A program made the position numbers and the translations under genes. Under the pieces are notes generated by a model, which was given only the letters and a program-made list of their open reading frames with translations, was not told the origin of the DNA and searched no databases. Positions 9,560 to 18,928 of a stretch of DNA of 64,000 nucleotides are shown in pieces. Position 1 is the first letter of the stretch. Each line of letters begins with the position of its first letter. The stretch is from Akkermansiaceae bacterium (lineage in GTDB: Bacteria > Verrucomicrobiota > Verrucomicrobiia > Verrucomicrobiales > Akkermansiaceae), in the NCBI GenBank assembly GCA_019634595.1, contig JAHCBC010000003.1:970661-1034660 (forward strand), given 5' to 3'.

Positions 9560-9769
9560 ATGGCAACGCTTTTCGAAGTTCAGAAAGCTGCGGACGAACT
9601 GAACAGCGAGGACCGCGCTGGACTAGTCGCCCACCTCCTTTCTTCTTTCTCCTCGGCTCCGTTGGGACCGGACGATGACGAGGTTGATCGCCGGGAGACC
9701 GAGTTGGATTCAGGTCAGATTACGGCCCTGAGCCATGCAGAATTTTTATCGGCAGTTGGCCGTCAATGA
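9560..9769 (+). CDS. addiction module antitoxin (TIGR02574-like)
   Basis: A 69-residue acidic protein of the type annotated as addiction module protein, the antitoxin half of RelE/ParE-type type II systems. The N-terminal helix MATLFEVQKAADELNSEDR is followed by LVAHLLSSF and an acidic, probably flexible, toxin-wrapping C-terminal part with VDRRETELDSGQI. The family usually has a similar E-x-x-R-R repeat region. The stop codon overlaps the toxin start by four bases (ATGA), which fits translational coupling and an antitoxin-first operon. It would bind and neutralise the toxin below and repress the shared promoter. Confidence 0.8.
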   Translation: MATLFEVQKAADELNSEDRAGLVAHLLSSFSSAPLGPDDDEVDRRETELDSGQITALSHAEFLSAVGRQ

Positions 9770-10059
9770 GATCCCTCTCCTATCATCCGCGTGTTCCGTC
9801 GGAGGTCGGGGAGATACTCGCCTATTACGAGGGAATATCCCAGATACTCACCGACGATTTCTGGGCCGAACTCACACAGGCCCTGGAATACGCCCGCGAA
9901 TATCCAACCCGCCACCATTTTGATCCCAGCGGCCGCCGACGTGGCAATTTGAGCCGCTTCCCGTATCATTTCCTATTTCGGGTATTTCCGACAACCGTCA
10001 GAATCACCGCGGTAAGGCACAACGGCCGAAATCCAACCCACGGAAGTCGCCGCCAATAA
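9766..10059 (+). CDS. RelE/ParE family toxin
   Basis: A 97-residue type II toxin. The N-terminus LSYHPRVPSEVGEILAYYE is the usual ParE/RelE opening, with two helices that pack on the sheet. The core strands are seen in RGNLSRFPYHFLFRVFPTTVRITAVRHNGRNP, where the F-P-Y-x-x-x-x-R and V-x-H-x-x-R-x-P signatures are characteristic of the family. It could act as a gyrase poison (ParE) or ribosome-dependent RNase (RelE); the sequence does not decide. It overlaps the antitoxin by four bases and is convergent with argS, with a terminator-like hairpin between them. Confidence 0.82.
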   Translation: MRSLSYHPRVPSEVGEILAYYEGISQILTDDFWAELTQALEYAREYPTRHHFDPSGRRRGNLSRFPYHFLFRVFPTTVRITAVRHNGRNPTHGSRRQ

Positions 10060-10066
10060 CAACAAA

Positions 10067-10098
10067 GCGAATCCTTTCCACGTGAGAAAAGGATTCGC
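10067..10098 (-). terminator. intrinsic terminator of argS
   Basis: gcgaatccttt (10067-10077) and aaaggattcgc (10088-10098) form a perfect 11-bp stem with a 10-base loop. Read on the minus strand it is followed by a T-rich tract (CTTTGTTGTTATT). It lies just beyond the argS stop codon and also separates argS from the convergent toxin gene. Confidence 0.65.
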
Positions 10099-10121
10099 CC
10101 GTCCAAAGTCCGCGCTCCATT

Positions 10122-11870
10122 TCACATCCTCTCCGGAACCCGGATGCCGAGCAGGCCGAGGCCCTGTTTCAGCACGCGGGAGGTGAGTTCGCAGAGCGAG
10201 AGGCGGCTGTCGCGCACCGCTGTCTCCGCCTTCAGCACCGGGCAGGCTTCGAAGAAGGAGTGGAAGGCACGCGCCACCTCCAGCAGGTAGTTCGCCAGCA
10301 GGTTCGGGCGGAAATCATCCAGAATGGTCGGCACGACCTCCCCGAAGCGGACCAGCAGGCGGGCGAGGTGGATTTCCTGTTCCTCCGCCAGCGAAACGGG
10401 GGCGAGATCCTTGGGAGCCTCATCGCCCAGCTTCCGCCAGATGGAGCGGCTGCGGACGTAGGCGTTCTGGAGGTAGGGCGCGGTGTCCCCCTGGAGGGCC
10501 AGCATTTTCTCCAGGTCGAACACGTAGTCGGAACTGCGGTGGTGGGCCAGTTCGGTGAACTTCACCGCGCTGATGCCGATGAGTTCGGCCAGATCCTTCC
10601 GTTCTTCGTCCGTTTCCACGCGGGATCGCTCCGCGACCGCCACACCGGCGGCGGCCACCGCTTCATCGAGGAGGTCCGCCAGTTGGGGGAGGTCCCCCGA
10701 ACGGGTTTTCAGGGGCTTGCCGTCCTTGCCGAGGATCGTGCCGAAGGAAATGTGGCGCAGGTCCATGCCATCGAGATCGAGGCGCGCGGCGACATCGAAA
10801 AGCTGCTGGAAATGCAAGGACTGGCGGTGGTCCACCACATACCAGACGGAGTCTGCCTTCCACTGGGAACGGCGGTATTCCAGCGTGGCGAGGTCGGTCG
10901 TGGCGTAGTTGAAGCCGCCGTCGCTCTTGCGGACGATCATCGGGAAATCCCCCCAGCCGCTCTCGTTCCGCACTTTGAATGGGTCCGCTTCCGGCTTCTT
11001 CGTTTCGTCGGAGAACACACAGACGGCTCCCTCGCTCATGCGGGCGATGCCGTTGCCGAGCAGTTCATCCACCAAGCCCGCCAGACGGTCGTTGTAGAAG
11101 CTCTCACCCAGCCAGTGGTCGAAGCTGACGTCGAGGCGGCCATAGATCTTCTGCAGGCCCGCCTTGGAAAGGTCGATGCAGCGCTGCCAGATGCCGAGGT
11201 TCTCCGGATCCCCGGCCTGGAGCTTCACCAGCTCCGCCTTGCACAGCTCGCGGATCTCCGGATCCTCCTTGCCGGCGTTGTTCACCTCGCGGTAGAGCCG
11301 CACCAGCTCGGTGATGGGGTCCGCCTCAAGCGCTTCCGCATTCAGGTGGTTCTTCCATCCGAAGAGGATCATCCCGAACTGGGTCCCCCAGTCGCCGATG
11401 TGGTTGTCCGAGATGACGTTGTAGCCCAGCGAGCGGGCAACGCGGCAGAGCGTGTCACCGATGATGGTCGAGCGGATGTGGCCAACGTGCATGGGTTTCG
11501 CCACGTTCGGCGCGGAGAAATCCACCACCACGGTCTTTCCTTCCCCGATCTGCGGCACACCGAGACGGGCGTCACCCAGGAGTTCCGTGGAGAGAAGGGC
11601 GTAGGCTTCCGGGAAAATCCGGAAATTCAGGAAACCCGGCCCGGCGATTTCCGCCGCGGCGATCCCGGCGAGGTCGATCCTGTCGATGATTTCCTGTGCC
11701 AGCGCGCGGGGGTTCTTGCCATGCCTTTTTGCCAGCACCATCGCCGCATTCGACTGGTAGTCACCAAAGCGGAGATCCGCCGCAGGGGTCACCGCGGCGG
11801 GAGTAGGCTCGCCCAGAACGGATTCGAGGGCGAGGGCAAGACGGGATTCGAGAAGCTGGAGGAGCGTCAT
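10122..11870 (-). CDS. argS: arginine--tRNA ligase
   Basis: A 582-residue class I aminoacyl-tRNA synthetase that charges tRNA-Arg. The HIGH-like signature is at KPMHVGHIRSTIIGD (about residue 125). The N-terminal additional domain precedes it, and the C-terminal DALR anticodon-binding domain ends in GLGLLGIRVPERM, a typical ArgS terminus. VDFSAPNVAKPMHVGH is the usual family motif. I start it at ATG 11870 (MTLLQLLESRLALAL), since the upstream extension adds only eight atypical residues. It lies 47 bases after the PtsN-like gene on the same strand. Confidence 0.96.
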   Translation of the reverse strand: MTLLQLLESRLALALESVLGEPTPAAVTPAADLRFGDYQSNAAMVLAKRHGKNPRALAQEIIDRIDLAGIAAAEIAGPGFLNFRIFPEAYALLSTELLGDARLGVPQIGEGKTVVVDFSAPNVAKPMHVGHIRSTIIGDTLCRVARSLGYNVISDNHIGDWGTQFGMILFGWKNHLNAEALEADPITELVRLYREVNNAGKEDPEIRELCKAELVKLQAGDPENLGIWQRCIDLSKAGLQKIYGRLDVSFDHWLGESFYNDRLAGLVDELLGNGIARMSEGAVCVFSDETKKPEADPFKVRNESGWGDFPMIVRKSDGGFNYATTDLATLEYRRSQWKADSVWYVVDHRQSLHFQQLFDVAARLDLDGMDLRHISFGTILGKDGKPLKTRSGDLPQLADLLDEAVAAAGVAVAERSRVETDEERKDLAELIGISAVKFTELAHHRSSDYVFDLEKMLALQGDTAPYLQNAYVRSRSIWRKLGDEAPKDLAPVSLAEEQEIHLARLLVRFGEVVPTILDDFRPNLLANYLLEVARAFHSFFEACPVLKAETAVRDSRLSLCELTSRVLKQGLGLLGIRVPERM

Positions 11871-11917
11871 GGCTTGCGGGGATGTTCCGCACAAACGACG
11901 CGGAGGGGAAGCCGAAG

Positions 11918-12400
11918 TTAAGGATTCGGTGAACCGGTGCGGGATGGCCGGGAATCGAGGATCGCCAGCATGTCCTCCTCGCTGTCCGCCTCCACGAGCT
12001 GGCGGCGGACTTCCGCGTTGGTGAACATCTTCGCGATCGCCGCCAAGGTCCGCAGATGGAGGTGGTAGTCCTTCCGCGGGACAATGAAGAGGATGATGAG
12101 CTGGACGGGCTTTTCATCCAGCGCCTGGTAGTCGATGCCCTCCCTGGACCGGCCGAAAATGGCGACCACCTCATCCAGTTCATCGGAAAACGCGTGGGGG
12201 ATCGCCACACCACCGCCGATGCCGGTGCTGACCTGTTCCTCGCGGGCCTTCAGGGAGGCCAGGACGCCCTCGGCCTGTTCTTCCGGTAGCTTCCCACAGG
12301 CCACAAGCCTACCCACCAGTTCCACGATGGAAGCCCAGTGTTCGCCCGCCTTCACATCCAGAAGGATTTGATCGGGACTTAACAACTGGGCCAACTTCAT
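11918..12400 (-). CDS. PTS IIA-like nitrogen-regulatory protein
   Basis: A 160-residue PTS EIIA (fructose/mannitol or PtsN type) domain protein. The active-site His is in GGGVAIPHAFSDEL (about residue 67), with the typical preceding segment REEQVSTGIGGG. The C-terminal half, VQLIILFIVPRKDYHLHLRTLAAIAKMF, matches the family. No EIIB or EIIC domain is attached and no PTS permease is nearby, so a regulatory role like that of PtsN is more likely than sugar uptake. The start at 12400 gives MKLAQLLSPDQILLDV, the expected N-terminus. It is divergent from grpE and probably co-transcribed with argS. Confidence 0.85.
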   Translation of the reverse strand: MKLAQLLSPDQILLDVKAGEHWASIVELVGRLVACGKLPEEQAEGVLASLKAREEQVSTGIGGGVAIPHAFSDELDEVVAIFGRSREGIDYQALDEKPVQLIILFIVPRKDYHLHLRTLAAIAKMFTNAEVRRQLVEADSEEDMLAILDSRPSRTGSPNP

Positions 12401-12593
12401 GGTGAAATTTCCCGCAATGACAGCGTAACGGGATGGCGGAGTTACCGTTGTGATCCGGGGTTGGCAAGAGGATTTCCCCCGGACGGGGGATGGCGTCCCG
12501 GCCCCTCCTCCCCTCCTTTCTCCTTTCACGAGGGGGGATTCCGGCCTCTCCCCGGGGTTGACGGGGAGAGATCCGGGGCTACACCTATCCGCC

Positions 12594-13169
12594 ATGCAAG
12601 CCGACGCTGACCGCAACAATCCCCAGGACCCCTCCGACCTTCCCGTGGATGAAACCTTGTCCCCGGAAGACACGGCGACCGAAAACACCTCCACCGAAGG
12701 TGAGCTCGACCCTTGGGAGCAACTGGAAGCGGAAGCCGCGAAGTGGAAGGACGTCTCCCTCCGCACGGCGGCGGAAATGGACAATCTCAGGAAGCGCACG
12801 GCCCGGGAGCGCGAAGAAGCGGTCCGCTACGCCAACCAGCGTCTGCTGGAGGACCTGCTGCCGGTGATCGACAATTTCGAGATGGGCATGCAGGCAGCCT
12901 CCCAGGACCAGTCGTCCATGATCTACATCGGCATGGACATGGTCCGCCGCCAGCTCAACGACTTCCTTTCCAACCAAGGTGCCCAGGAGATCCCGACCAC
13001 CGGGAAATTCGACCCGAACCTCCATGATGCGGTGGCCCAGGAAGATTGCGCCGCCGGTGAGGAAGGCCGGATCCTCCGCGTGACCCGCCGCGGCTTCAAA
13101 CTCCGCGACCGCCTGCTGCGCCCTGCCAGCGTGGTGGTTTCCAAACTCCCCTCCTCCCCCGAAGCCTGA
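12594..13169 (+). CDS. grpE: nucleotide exchange factor GrpE
   Basis: A 191-residue GrpE, which releases ADP from DnaK. The acidic disordered N-terminus (about residues 1-40) is followed by the long dimerising helix ([21 protein letters not shown]) and the DnaK-contacting beta domain ([52 protein letters not shown]). The ATG at 12594 is preferred because upstream codons translate to low-complexity Pro/Arg-rich sequence. dnaJ follows five bases after the stop. A 9-bp hairpin (ctctccccg/cggggagag) lies just upstream at about 12546-12570. No CIRCE element was seen. dnaK itself is not in the window. Confidence 0.95.
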   Translation: MQADADRNNPQDPSDLPVDETLSPEDTATENTSTEGELDPWEQLEAEAAKWKDVSLRTAAEMDNLRKRTAREREEAVRYANQRLLEDLLPVIDNFEMGMQAASQDQSSMIYIGMDMVRRQLNDFLSNQGAQEIPTTGKFDPNLHDAVAQEDCAAGEEGRILRVTRRGFKLRDRLLRPASVVVSKLPSSPEA

Positions 13170-13174
13170 TCCCC

Positions 13175-14335
13175 ATGGCGGACAAACGCGACTACTACGA
13201 AATCCTGGGCGTCGCCCGCGACGCCTCCCAGGATGAGATCAAGAAGGCCTACCGCAAGCTGGCGGTGAAACTCCACCCGGACAAAAACCCGGGGGACGCC
13301 ACGGCGGAAGAACGCTTCAAGGAACTGGGTGAGGCCTATGAGGCCCTGAGCGACGCCGACAAGCGGGCCGCCTACGACCGCTATGGCCACGCCGCATTTT
13401 CCGGCGGTATGGGTGGCGGTCGTTCCGGTGGTGGCGGCGGCTTCCACGACCCGATGGACATCTTCTCCCAGGTGTTCGGCGGCGCGTTCGGTGGCGGCTT
13501 CGAGGAATTCTTCGGTGGCGGCGGCGGTTCGTCGCGCAGGAAAAGCTCCGGCAAGCAACGCGGCAGCGACCTGCGCTACGATCTGGAGATCTCTCTCGAA
13601 GAGGCCGCGAATGGCGTCGAGAAGGAACTGGAGATCGAACGCTACGTCCCGTGCGACACCTGCAGCTCGAAAGGAACCAAGGGTTCCGGCGGGGTGAAGG
13701 TCTGCCAGACCTGCGGTGGCCGCGGCGTGGTCGCCCGTCAGGCGGGTATCTTCATCCAGCAATCAACCTGCCCGGAATGCCGGGGGGCCGGTGAGACGAT
13801 TTCCGATCCCTGCTCCTCCTGCAAAGGCGAAGGCCGCGTCCAGCGGGACAGCCGCATCAAGCTGCGCATCCCCGCTGGTGTCGATACCGGCACACGCCTG
13901 CGTTCCTCCGGAAATGGCGACGCCGGTGTCCGCGGTGGAGAGGCCGGCGACCTTTATGTTTTCCTCCACGTCCGCGACCACGATCTCTTCGAGCGTGACG
14001 GGGATGACCTGTTCTGCGAGGTGCCTCTGCCATTCAGCATCGCGGCGCTGGGCGGTGAGCTGAAGGTGCCCACCCTGGACGGCCAATCCTCGATCAAGAT
14101 CCCCGTCGGCACGCAGGGAGGCACGGTCTTCCGCCTGCGCGGCAAGGGTATCTCCGCACTTTCCGGCGGTGGCCGGAAGGGCGACCTGAACGTCCGCGTG
14201 CAGGTGGAGGTTCCCACGAAGCTCAACAGCTCCCAGCAGGAGAAGCTGCGGCTTTTCTCCGAATCCATCGGCGAACAGAACTCCCCGATGCAGGAGTCCT
14301 TCTTCCAGAAGGCGAAACGCTTCTTCGACCGCTGA
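13175..14335 (+). CDS. dnaJ: chaperone DnaJ (type I Hsp40)
   Basis: A 386-residue canonical DnaJ. The J-domain (residues 1-70) carries the HPD motif in [12 protein letters not shown] Gly/Phe-rich linker follows ([13 protein letters not shown]). The four zinc-finger repeats are [24 protein letters not shown] and CSSCKGEG. The substrate-binding C-terminal beta domains end in a short dimerisation tail. It works with GrpE and DnaK in protein folding in the cytoplasm. Its position right after grpE and four bases before rsmE gives a grpE-dnaJ-rsmE operon; dnaJ with rsmE is a recurrent bacterial pairing. Confidence 0.97.
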   Translation: MADKRDYYEILGVARDASQDEIKKAYRKLAVKLHPDKNPGDATAEERFKELGEAYEALSDADKRAAYDRYGHAAFSGGMGGGRSGGGGGFHDPMDIFSQVFGGAFGGGFEEFFGGGGGSSRRKSSGKQRGSDLRYDLEISLEEAANGVEKELEIERYVPCDTCSSKGTKGSGGVKVCQTCGGRGVVARQAGIFIQQSTCPECRGAGETISDPCSSCKGEGRVQRDSRIKLRIPAGVDTGTRLRSSGNGDAGVRGGEAGDLYVFLHVRDHDLFERDGDDLFCEVPLPFSIAALGGELKVPTLDGQSSIKIPVGTQGGTVFRLRGKGISALSGGGRKGDLNVRVQVEVPTKLNSSQQEKLRLFSESIGEQNSPMQESFFQKAKRFFDR

Positions 14336-14339
14336 ACCG

Positions 14340-15056
14340 ATGGCCCGCTTCTTTCTCCCGCCGGACGCGTGGGGCGGCAGCCCCGCCCTCACGGGGGACG
14401 AAGCGCGCCACCTCTCCCAGGTGCTGCGCGGAAAGGCGGGTGAACGGATCACCGTCTTCGACGGACGCGGCCGCCGGGCCGCGGCCACGGTGCTGGGCGT
14501 CTCGAAAGACCGCGTCCCGCTGGAGCTGGGGGAGCCGGTGGTTTCCCCGAACAGCGGAGCCTCCATCATCCTCGCCCAAGCGATCCCGAAGGGAAAGAAC
14601 ATGGACTTCATCGTCCAGAAAGCCGTCGAACTGGGGGTCACCGCCATCCAGCCGCTGGTGACCGGCAACACCGTCGTCCAGCCGGGCGACGGGAAGTCCG
14701 AGAAATGGCGACGCGTGGCGCTGGAGGCCTGCAAGCAATGCGGGCAGGACACCCTTCCCGAAATCGCCGAACCGCTGCCGTTCGACCGGTGGATTGCCCC
14801 ACCATCCGGCGACGGGGATCTGAGGATCATCGCATCACTGGCGACGGGGAGCCAACCGCTGAAGGACATCCTCCGTGGAAATGAAACACCCCGCTCCGTG
14901 ACCTACCTGGTGGGGCCGGAGGGTGATTTCACCCCGCAGGAAACCCGGACCGCCATGGACCATGGATTTCTCCCCGCCAGCCTCGGCGGAATCGTCCTGC
15001 GGGTGGAGACCGCCACCCTGTGCGGGCTGGCGGTGCTGCGGTATGAGTTCCCGTGA
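14340..15056 (+). CDS. rsmE: 16S rRNA (uracil(1498)-N(3))-methyltransferase RsmE
   Basis: A 238-residue SPOUT-class methyltransferase acting on U1498 of 16S rRNA. The N-terminal PUA-like part begins MARFFLPPDAWGG and DEARHLSQVLRGKAGE. The trefoil-knot SAM-binding region shows LVGPEGDFTPQE and the C-terminal SLGGIVLRVETATLC, which corresponds to the family LG-x-R-I-L-R-x-E-T-A motif. The helix KAVELGVTAIQPLVT is also typical. It starts four bases after dnaJ. It is convergent with mazG, with only 12 bases between the stop codons. Confidence 0.94.
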   Translation: MARFFLPPDAWGGSPALTGDEARHLSQVLRGKAGERITVFDGRGRRAAATVLGVSKDRVPLELGEPVVSPNSGASIILAQAIPKGKNMDFIVQKAVELGVTAIQPLVTGNTVVQPGDGKSEKWRRVALEACKQCGQDTLPEIAEPLPFDRWIAPPSGDGDLRIIASLATGSQPLKDILRGNETPRSVTYLVGPEGDFTPQETRTAMDHGFLPASLGGIVLRVETATLCGLAVLRYEFP

Positions 15057-15068
15057 ACTCCTGAAACT

Positions 15069-15872
15069 TCAGCGGCGCTTCGCTTCCTCCCAGGCCTCCA
15101 CCATCTCGTCGGCGGAGGCCGCTTCGAGTGAGATGCCCTTTGCCTTCAGCAGCTTTTCCATTTCGCCGAATCGGGTCTCGAACTTGGCGTTCGCGGTGGC
15201 CATGAGCATTTCCGGATCGGTCTTCCTGAAGCGGGCGAGATTCACCACGGCGAACAGCAGATCCCCCATTTCCTCGGATACGGCTTCCAGATCCTGCGCA
15301 TCCAGCGCGGACTGGAGTTCCAGCAGCTCCTCACGGATCTTCGCGATGACTCCTGTCTCCACCGGCCAGTCGAAACCGATCTTGGCGGCCTTTTTCTGGA
15401 GCTTCGCGGCGCGCAGCAGGCCGGGCAGGCCTTTTCCCACGCCGTGGAGGTAGGGCTGCTCCTCGTCGCCTTTCTCCGCGCGTTTGATCTCGTCCCACTG
15501 CTTCAGCACTCCGTCGCTGTCCGCGACCTGCGAAGAGGCGAAAACGTGGGGATGGCGGCGCACCAGCTTTTCGCTGATGCCGCGGGCCACATCATCCAGC
15601 GTGAACCTGCCGGCCTCCTCCGCGATCTCGCTGTGGAAGATCACCTGGAGCAGCAGATCCCCCAGCTCCTCCTTGAGATGGTCGTGATCCTTCCGCTGGA
15701 TCGCATCGATGGTTTCGTAGCTTTCCTCGATGATGTGGGGAATGAGGGACTCATGGGTCTGCTCCGCATCCCACGGGCAGCCGCCCGGCGCGCGCAGGCG
15801 GTGCATGATGGCTCTCAGCCGCTCCAACTGCCGCCCGCCCCCGGGGCATTCGATCATTTCTTCATCCGTCAT
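15069..15872 (-). CDS. mazG: nucleoside triphosphate pyrophosphohydrolase MazG
   Basis: A 267-residue protein with two MazG-type all-alpha NTP-PPase domains. It hydrolyses (d)NTPs to monophosphates and may clear aberrant nucleotides. The first domain has LRAPGGCPWDAEQTHESL, the metal-binding IIEESYE and EELGDLLLQVIFHSEIA. The second repeats the pattern in KIREELLELQSAL and EEMGDLLFAVVNLAR. The start at 15872 (MTDEEMIECPGG) is the best internal ATG. It begins four bases after the stop of the rhomboid gene on the same strand, so the two are likely co-transcribed. Confidence 0.93.
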   Translation of the reverse strand: MTDEEMIECPGGGRQLERLRAIMHRLRAPGGCPWDAEQTHESLIPHIIEESYETIDAIQRKDHDHLKEELGDLLLQVIFHSEIAEEAGRFTLDDVARGISEKLVRRHPHVFASSQVADSDGVLKQWDEIKRAEKGDEEQPYLHGVGKGLPGLLRAAKLQKKAAKIGFDWPVETGVIAKIREELLELQSALDAQDLEAVSEEMGDLLFAVVNLARFRKTDPEMLMATANAKFETRFGEMEKLLKAKGISLEAASADEMVEAWEEAKRR

Positions 15873-15876
15873 GTTC

Positions 15877-16740
15877 TCAGTGGTCGGAATTCGTGCCACG
15901 CTGGAGGCGTTCGTGTTCGGCATGGAGCTTCGCGCGCTCCTCATCGGTCAGGCTGGCGAAGCCGTCGCTGGAAACCTTGTCCAGGATCCGGTCGATCTCC
16001 GTATCACCACGCAGGTTGATGTGGCTGCGGGGGCGGAGCTTCGGCTCACCCTCGCGGCGGAATGCCTCCGGCCGCATGCCGCGCTGCGGAGATCCGCCGA
16101 TCCAGCCGAGAAGCCGGGGAAATTTGATCAGAAGGAAGCCGACGATCGCGCCACCCAGATGCCCCGCATCCCCCCCTTCGTTTCCGAAAATGGGAACGAC
16201 GATCGAAAACACCGCGATGCCGAGGATCACCAGCGCGAACGTCCTCATCGAAAGCTCGATGGGCGGGAGCAGCAGTGCGATGCGCGCGTTCGGCGCGATC
16301 ACCGCCGTGCCAATGAGAATGCCGAAGATGCCTGCGGAGGCCCCGACGATGCCGCCTCCCAAATCGATGATCCCCATCAACCCGAGCAGCGAGTAAAGAA
16401 GCGCCCCACCGATCCCCGAGATCAGATAAAAGGCGAGATACTTCCACGTTCCCCACCAGCGTTCCATGATGGGACCGAAGAAATAGAGGGCGATGGAATT
16501 GAACAGGATGTGCCCCACACTTCCGTGGAGAAACTGGAAGGTGATGAACTCCCATATGAAGCCTCCGAAGATCGCGGTCCGCACCGCGAAGGTTCCGTAA
16601 TAGCCGATAAGATTCCCCGACATCACATCCGCCAGGAAGACAACCACGTTGATGATCAGCAGCCATTTCGTCACCGGTGTGATGGAAGGAGGCCCCATCC
16701 CACGTCCGTCCTGTCGATATTCCCTTTCAGCCGTTGCCAT
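15877..16740 (-). CDS. rhomboid family intramembrane serine protease
   Basis: A 287-residue membrane protease with about six predicted helices. The catalytic Ser is in GGGIVGASAGIFGILIG (GASAG motif, about residue 133). The catalytic His is in GGDAGHLGGAIVGFLL (about residue 195). Conserved HGSVGHILFNSIALYFFG in the second helix supplies the H-x-x-x-N oxyanion-hole region. A soluble tail of about 70 residues (MRPEAFRREGEPK to the end) extends beyond the last helix and ends in a charged helix, TDEERAKLHAEHERLQ. It probably cleaves transmembrane substrates. It is the first gene of a pair with mazG and divergent from pckG. Confidence 0.93.
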   Translation of the reverse strand: MATAEREYRQDGRGMGPPSITPVTKWLLIINVVVFLADVMSGNLIGYYGTFAVRTAIFGGFIWEFITFQFLHGSVGHILFNSIALYFFGPIMERWWGTWKYLAFYLISGIGGALLYSLLGLMGIIDLGGGIVGASAGIFGILIGTAVIAPNARIALLLPPIELSMRTFALVILGIAVFSIVVPIFGNEGGDAGHLGGAIVGFLLIKFPRLLGWIGGSPQRGMRPEAFRREGEPKLRPRSHINLRGDTEIDRILDKVSSDGFASLTDEERAKLHAEHERLQRGTNSDH

Positions 16741-17077
16741 CGCTGCCTCCGGTTAGCACGGCTTGCCGCCCACCGCAAGGACGGTGGAAATTTCCACGTC
16801 CGATGAAAAAATTCCGGCCGTGGCGGCGTTATGGATGATGTGCGCCGCGCGCGCCCTCGGGGCGGCCATCGCTCCGTGCCCAAGCAGGCGCGGAGCGATG
16901 GCGGCCCGAATCATTTTCACGGCTTCACGCTGGGAGCGCTGGTCTCCAGACCGGCGAATTTGCCGGCATGAAACATCTCTCCACGTAACCTACGACCACG
17001 GAGTATTTTCCCAAATACCGCCCGTTTCTTTGCATCAGGTTGCGTTACGGCACGCCTTGCGCTTTAAGTGACAGGGC
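16741..17077. other. intergenic region between rhomboid and pckG, with hairpin at 16865-16902
   Basis: This 337-base divergent region holds the promoters of both flanking genes, though I could not fix them confidently. It contains a perfect 12-bp inverted repeat, gccatcgctccg (16865-16876) and cggagcgatggc (16891-16902), with a 14-base loop. No T-run follows. It resembles the other short palindromes in this window and may be a repeat unit. No gene is visible. Confidence 0.5.
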
Positions 17078-18919
17078 ATGACCGATACGTTCCGCACCTC
17101 CCACGCCGCGCTCCAGAAATGGGTCGATAAGATGACCGCGCTCTGCAAACCGGACTCCGTCCAGTGGTGCGATGGCTCCCGCGCCGAGTGGGACCGCCTG
17201 ACCGAGCTGCTGGTGGCGGGCGGAACCTTCACCCGGCTGAATCCGGAAAAGCGCCCCAACAGTTTCCTCGCCCGCTCCTCCCCTTCCGATGTCGCGCGGG
17301 TGGAGGACCGCACGTTCATCTGCACCCGCCGCCCGGAAGAGGCCGGCCCGACCAACAACTGGGCGGACCCAATGGAGATGCGGGAGAAGCTGCAGCGGAA
17401 ATTCGACGGCTGCATGAAGGGCCGCACGATGTACATCATCCCGTTCTGCATGGGGCCGATCGACTCCCCGCTGGCCAAGGTGGGCGTCCAGGTGACGGAC
17501 AGCGCCTACGCCGTGGTGAACATGCACATCATGTGCAAGACCGGCTCCGACGTGCTGAAGCGGCTGGAGGACGAGTGGTCCGGAACCGCGCCGAAGAAGC
17601 GGGACGGCCACAAATTCTTCATCCCCTGCCTGCACTCGGTCGGTGCGCCGCTGGAACCCGGCCAGGCGGATGTTCCATGGCCGTGCAATGAGGACAAATA
17701 TATCGTCCACTTCGTGGAAACACGGGAGATCATGTCGTATGGGTCCGGCTACGGCGGGAACGCGTTGCTGGGCAAGAAGTGCCTGGCGCTGCGCATCGCC
17801 TCGAACATCGCCCGCGAGCACCGGTGGATGGCGGAGCACATGCTCATCGTCGGCATCCAGGCACCGGACGGCACGAAGACCTACGTCTCCGCCGCTTTCC
17901 CCTCCTCCTGCGGCAAGACGAACCTCGCCATGATCGTCCCGCCGGAGAAATACCAGGCGGAGGGCTGGAAAACCTCCCTCATCGGGGATGACATCGCGTG
18001 GCTGTGGCCGCACGAAGATGGGAAGCTCCACGCGATCAATCCGGAAACCGGCTTCTTCGGCGTGGCACCGGGCACGTCCTACGACACGAACCCCATCGCG
18101 ATGGAGTCGATCAAGGAGAACGTGATCTTCACCAACGTGGCGCTCACCGATGACGGGGACATCTGGTGGGAAGGCATGACGAAGGAAAAGCCCGACCACC
18201 TCATCGACTGGCAGGGCAATGACTGGACGCCGGACAGCGGTCGTCCCGCCGCCCATGCGAACTCCCGCTTCACCGCACCCGCGGTCCAATGCCCGACCAT
18301 CGATCCGGAGTGGCAGAATCCGGAGGGAGTGCCCATCGACGGCATCATCTTCGGAGGCCGCCGCGCCACCACCATGCCGCTGGTTTTCCAAGCCTACAAC
18401 TGGTCCCACGGCGTGTATCTGGGGGCGACCATGGGCTCGGAAATGACCGCCGCCGCCGCCGGCACCATCGGCAAGGTGCGCCGCGACCCGATGGCCATGC
18501 TGCCTTTCGCCGGCTACAACATGGGGGAATACTTCGGCCACTGGCTGGAGATGCGCCGCCACCTCACCCACCTGCCGCGCTTCTTCCATGTGAACTGGTT
18601 CCGCAAGTCCGCGGACGGGAAGTTCCTCTGGCCGGGCTTCGGCGAGAACATGCGGGTGCTGGAGTGGATCATCAACCGCTGCCAGGGCGCCGCCGCGGGG
18701 CATGAGACGCAGATCGGCTGGACTCCGGCGTTCGAAGATTTCAACGTGGAGGGACTGGACAACTTCACCCTGGAGGACTTCGACAAGGTGATGTGCTTCG
18801 ACCGGGCGGAGTGGAAGGCGGAACTCATAAGCCAGGCGGAGCTGTTCATCGACCTCTACGACCACCTGCCGAAGGAGCTGGTGTTCCAGCGGGAACTGCT
18901 GGCGGCGAGGCTTTCCTGA
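17078..18919 (+). CDS. pckG: phosphoenolpyruvate carboxykinase (GTP)
   Basis: A 613-residue GTP-dependent PEPCK converting oxaloacetate to phosphoenolpyruvate in gluconeogenesis. The P-loop with the hyper-reactive Cys is [15 protein letters not shown] (about residue 275). Other signatures are [12 protein letters not shown], the metal/substrate region [11 protein letters not shown], the R-rich [13 protein letters not shown] segment, [18 protein letters not shown], and the nucleotide-binding [22 protein letters not shown]. The length matches the GTP-specific family rather than the roughly 530-residue ATP form. It is a monocistronic-looking gene with convergent neighbour 18929-20056 only nine bases away. 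Confidence 0.96.
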   Translation: MTDTFRTSHAALQKWVDKMTALCKPDSVQWCDGSRAEWDRLTELLVAGGTFTRLNPEKRPNSFLARSSPSDVARVEDRTFICTRRPEEAGPTNNWADPMEMREKLQRKFDGCMKGRTMYIIPFCMGPIDSPLAKVGVQVTDSAYAVVNMHIMCKTGSDVLKRLEDEWSGTAPKKRDGHKFFIPCLHSVGAPLEPGQADVPWPCNEDKYIVHFVETREIMSYGSGYGGNALLGKKCLALRIASNIAREHRWMAEHMLIVGIQAPDGTKTYVSAAFPSSCGKTNLAMIVPPEKYQAEGWKTSLIGDDIAWLWPHEDGKLHAINPETGFFGVAPGTSYDTNPIAMESIKENVIFTNVALTDDGDIWWEGMTKEKPDHLIDWQGNDWTPDSGRPAAHANSRFTAPAVQCPTIDPEWQNPEGVPIDGIIFGGRRATTMPLVFQAYNWSHGVYLGATMGSEMTAAAAGTIGKVRRDPMAMLPFAGYNMGEYFGHWLEMRRHLTHLPRFFHVNWFRKSADGKFLWPGFGENMRVLEWIINRCQGAAAGHETQIGWTPAFEDFNVEGLDNFTLEDFDKVMCFDRAEWKAELISQAELFIDLYDHLPKELVFQRELLAARLS

Positions 18920-18928
18920 AGCCCCGCC

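Noticed and set aside
12401..12593. CIRCE or heat-shock operator upstream of grpE
   Set aside because: No TTAGCACTC-N9-GAGTGCTAA-like sequence is present; only a 9-bp GC-rich hairpin was found.
12401..12799. 133-codon N-terminal extension of the PtsN-like protein
   Set aside because: It runs antisense over grpE and translates to low-complexity sequence; the family N-terminus starts at 12400.
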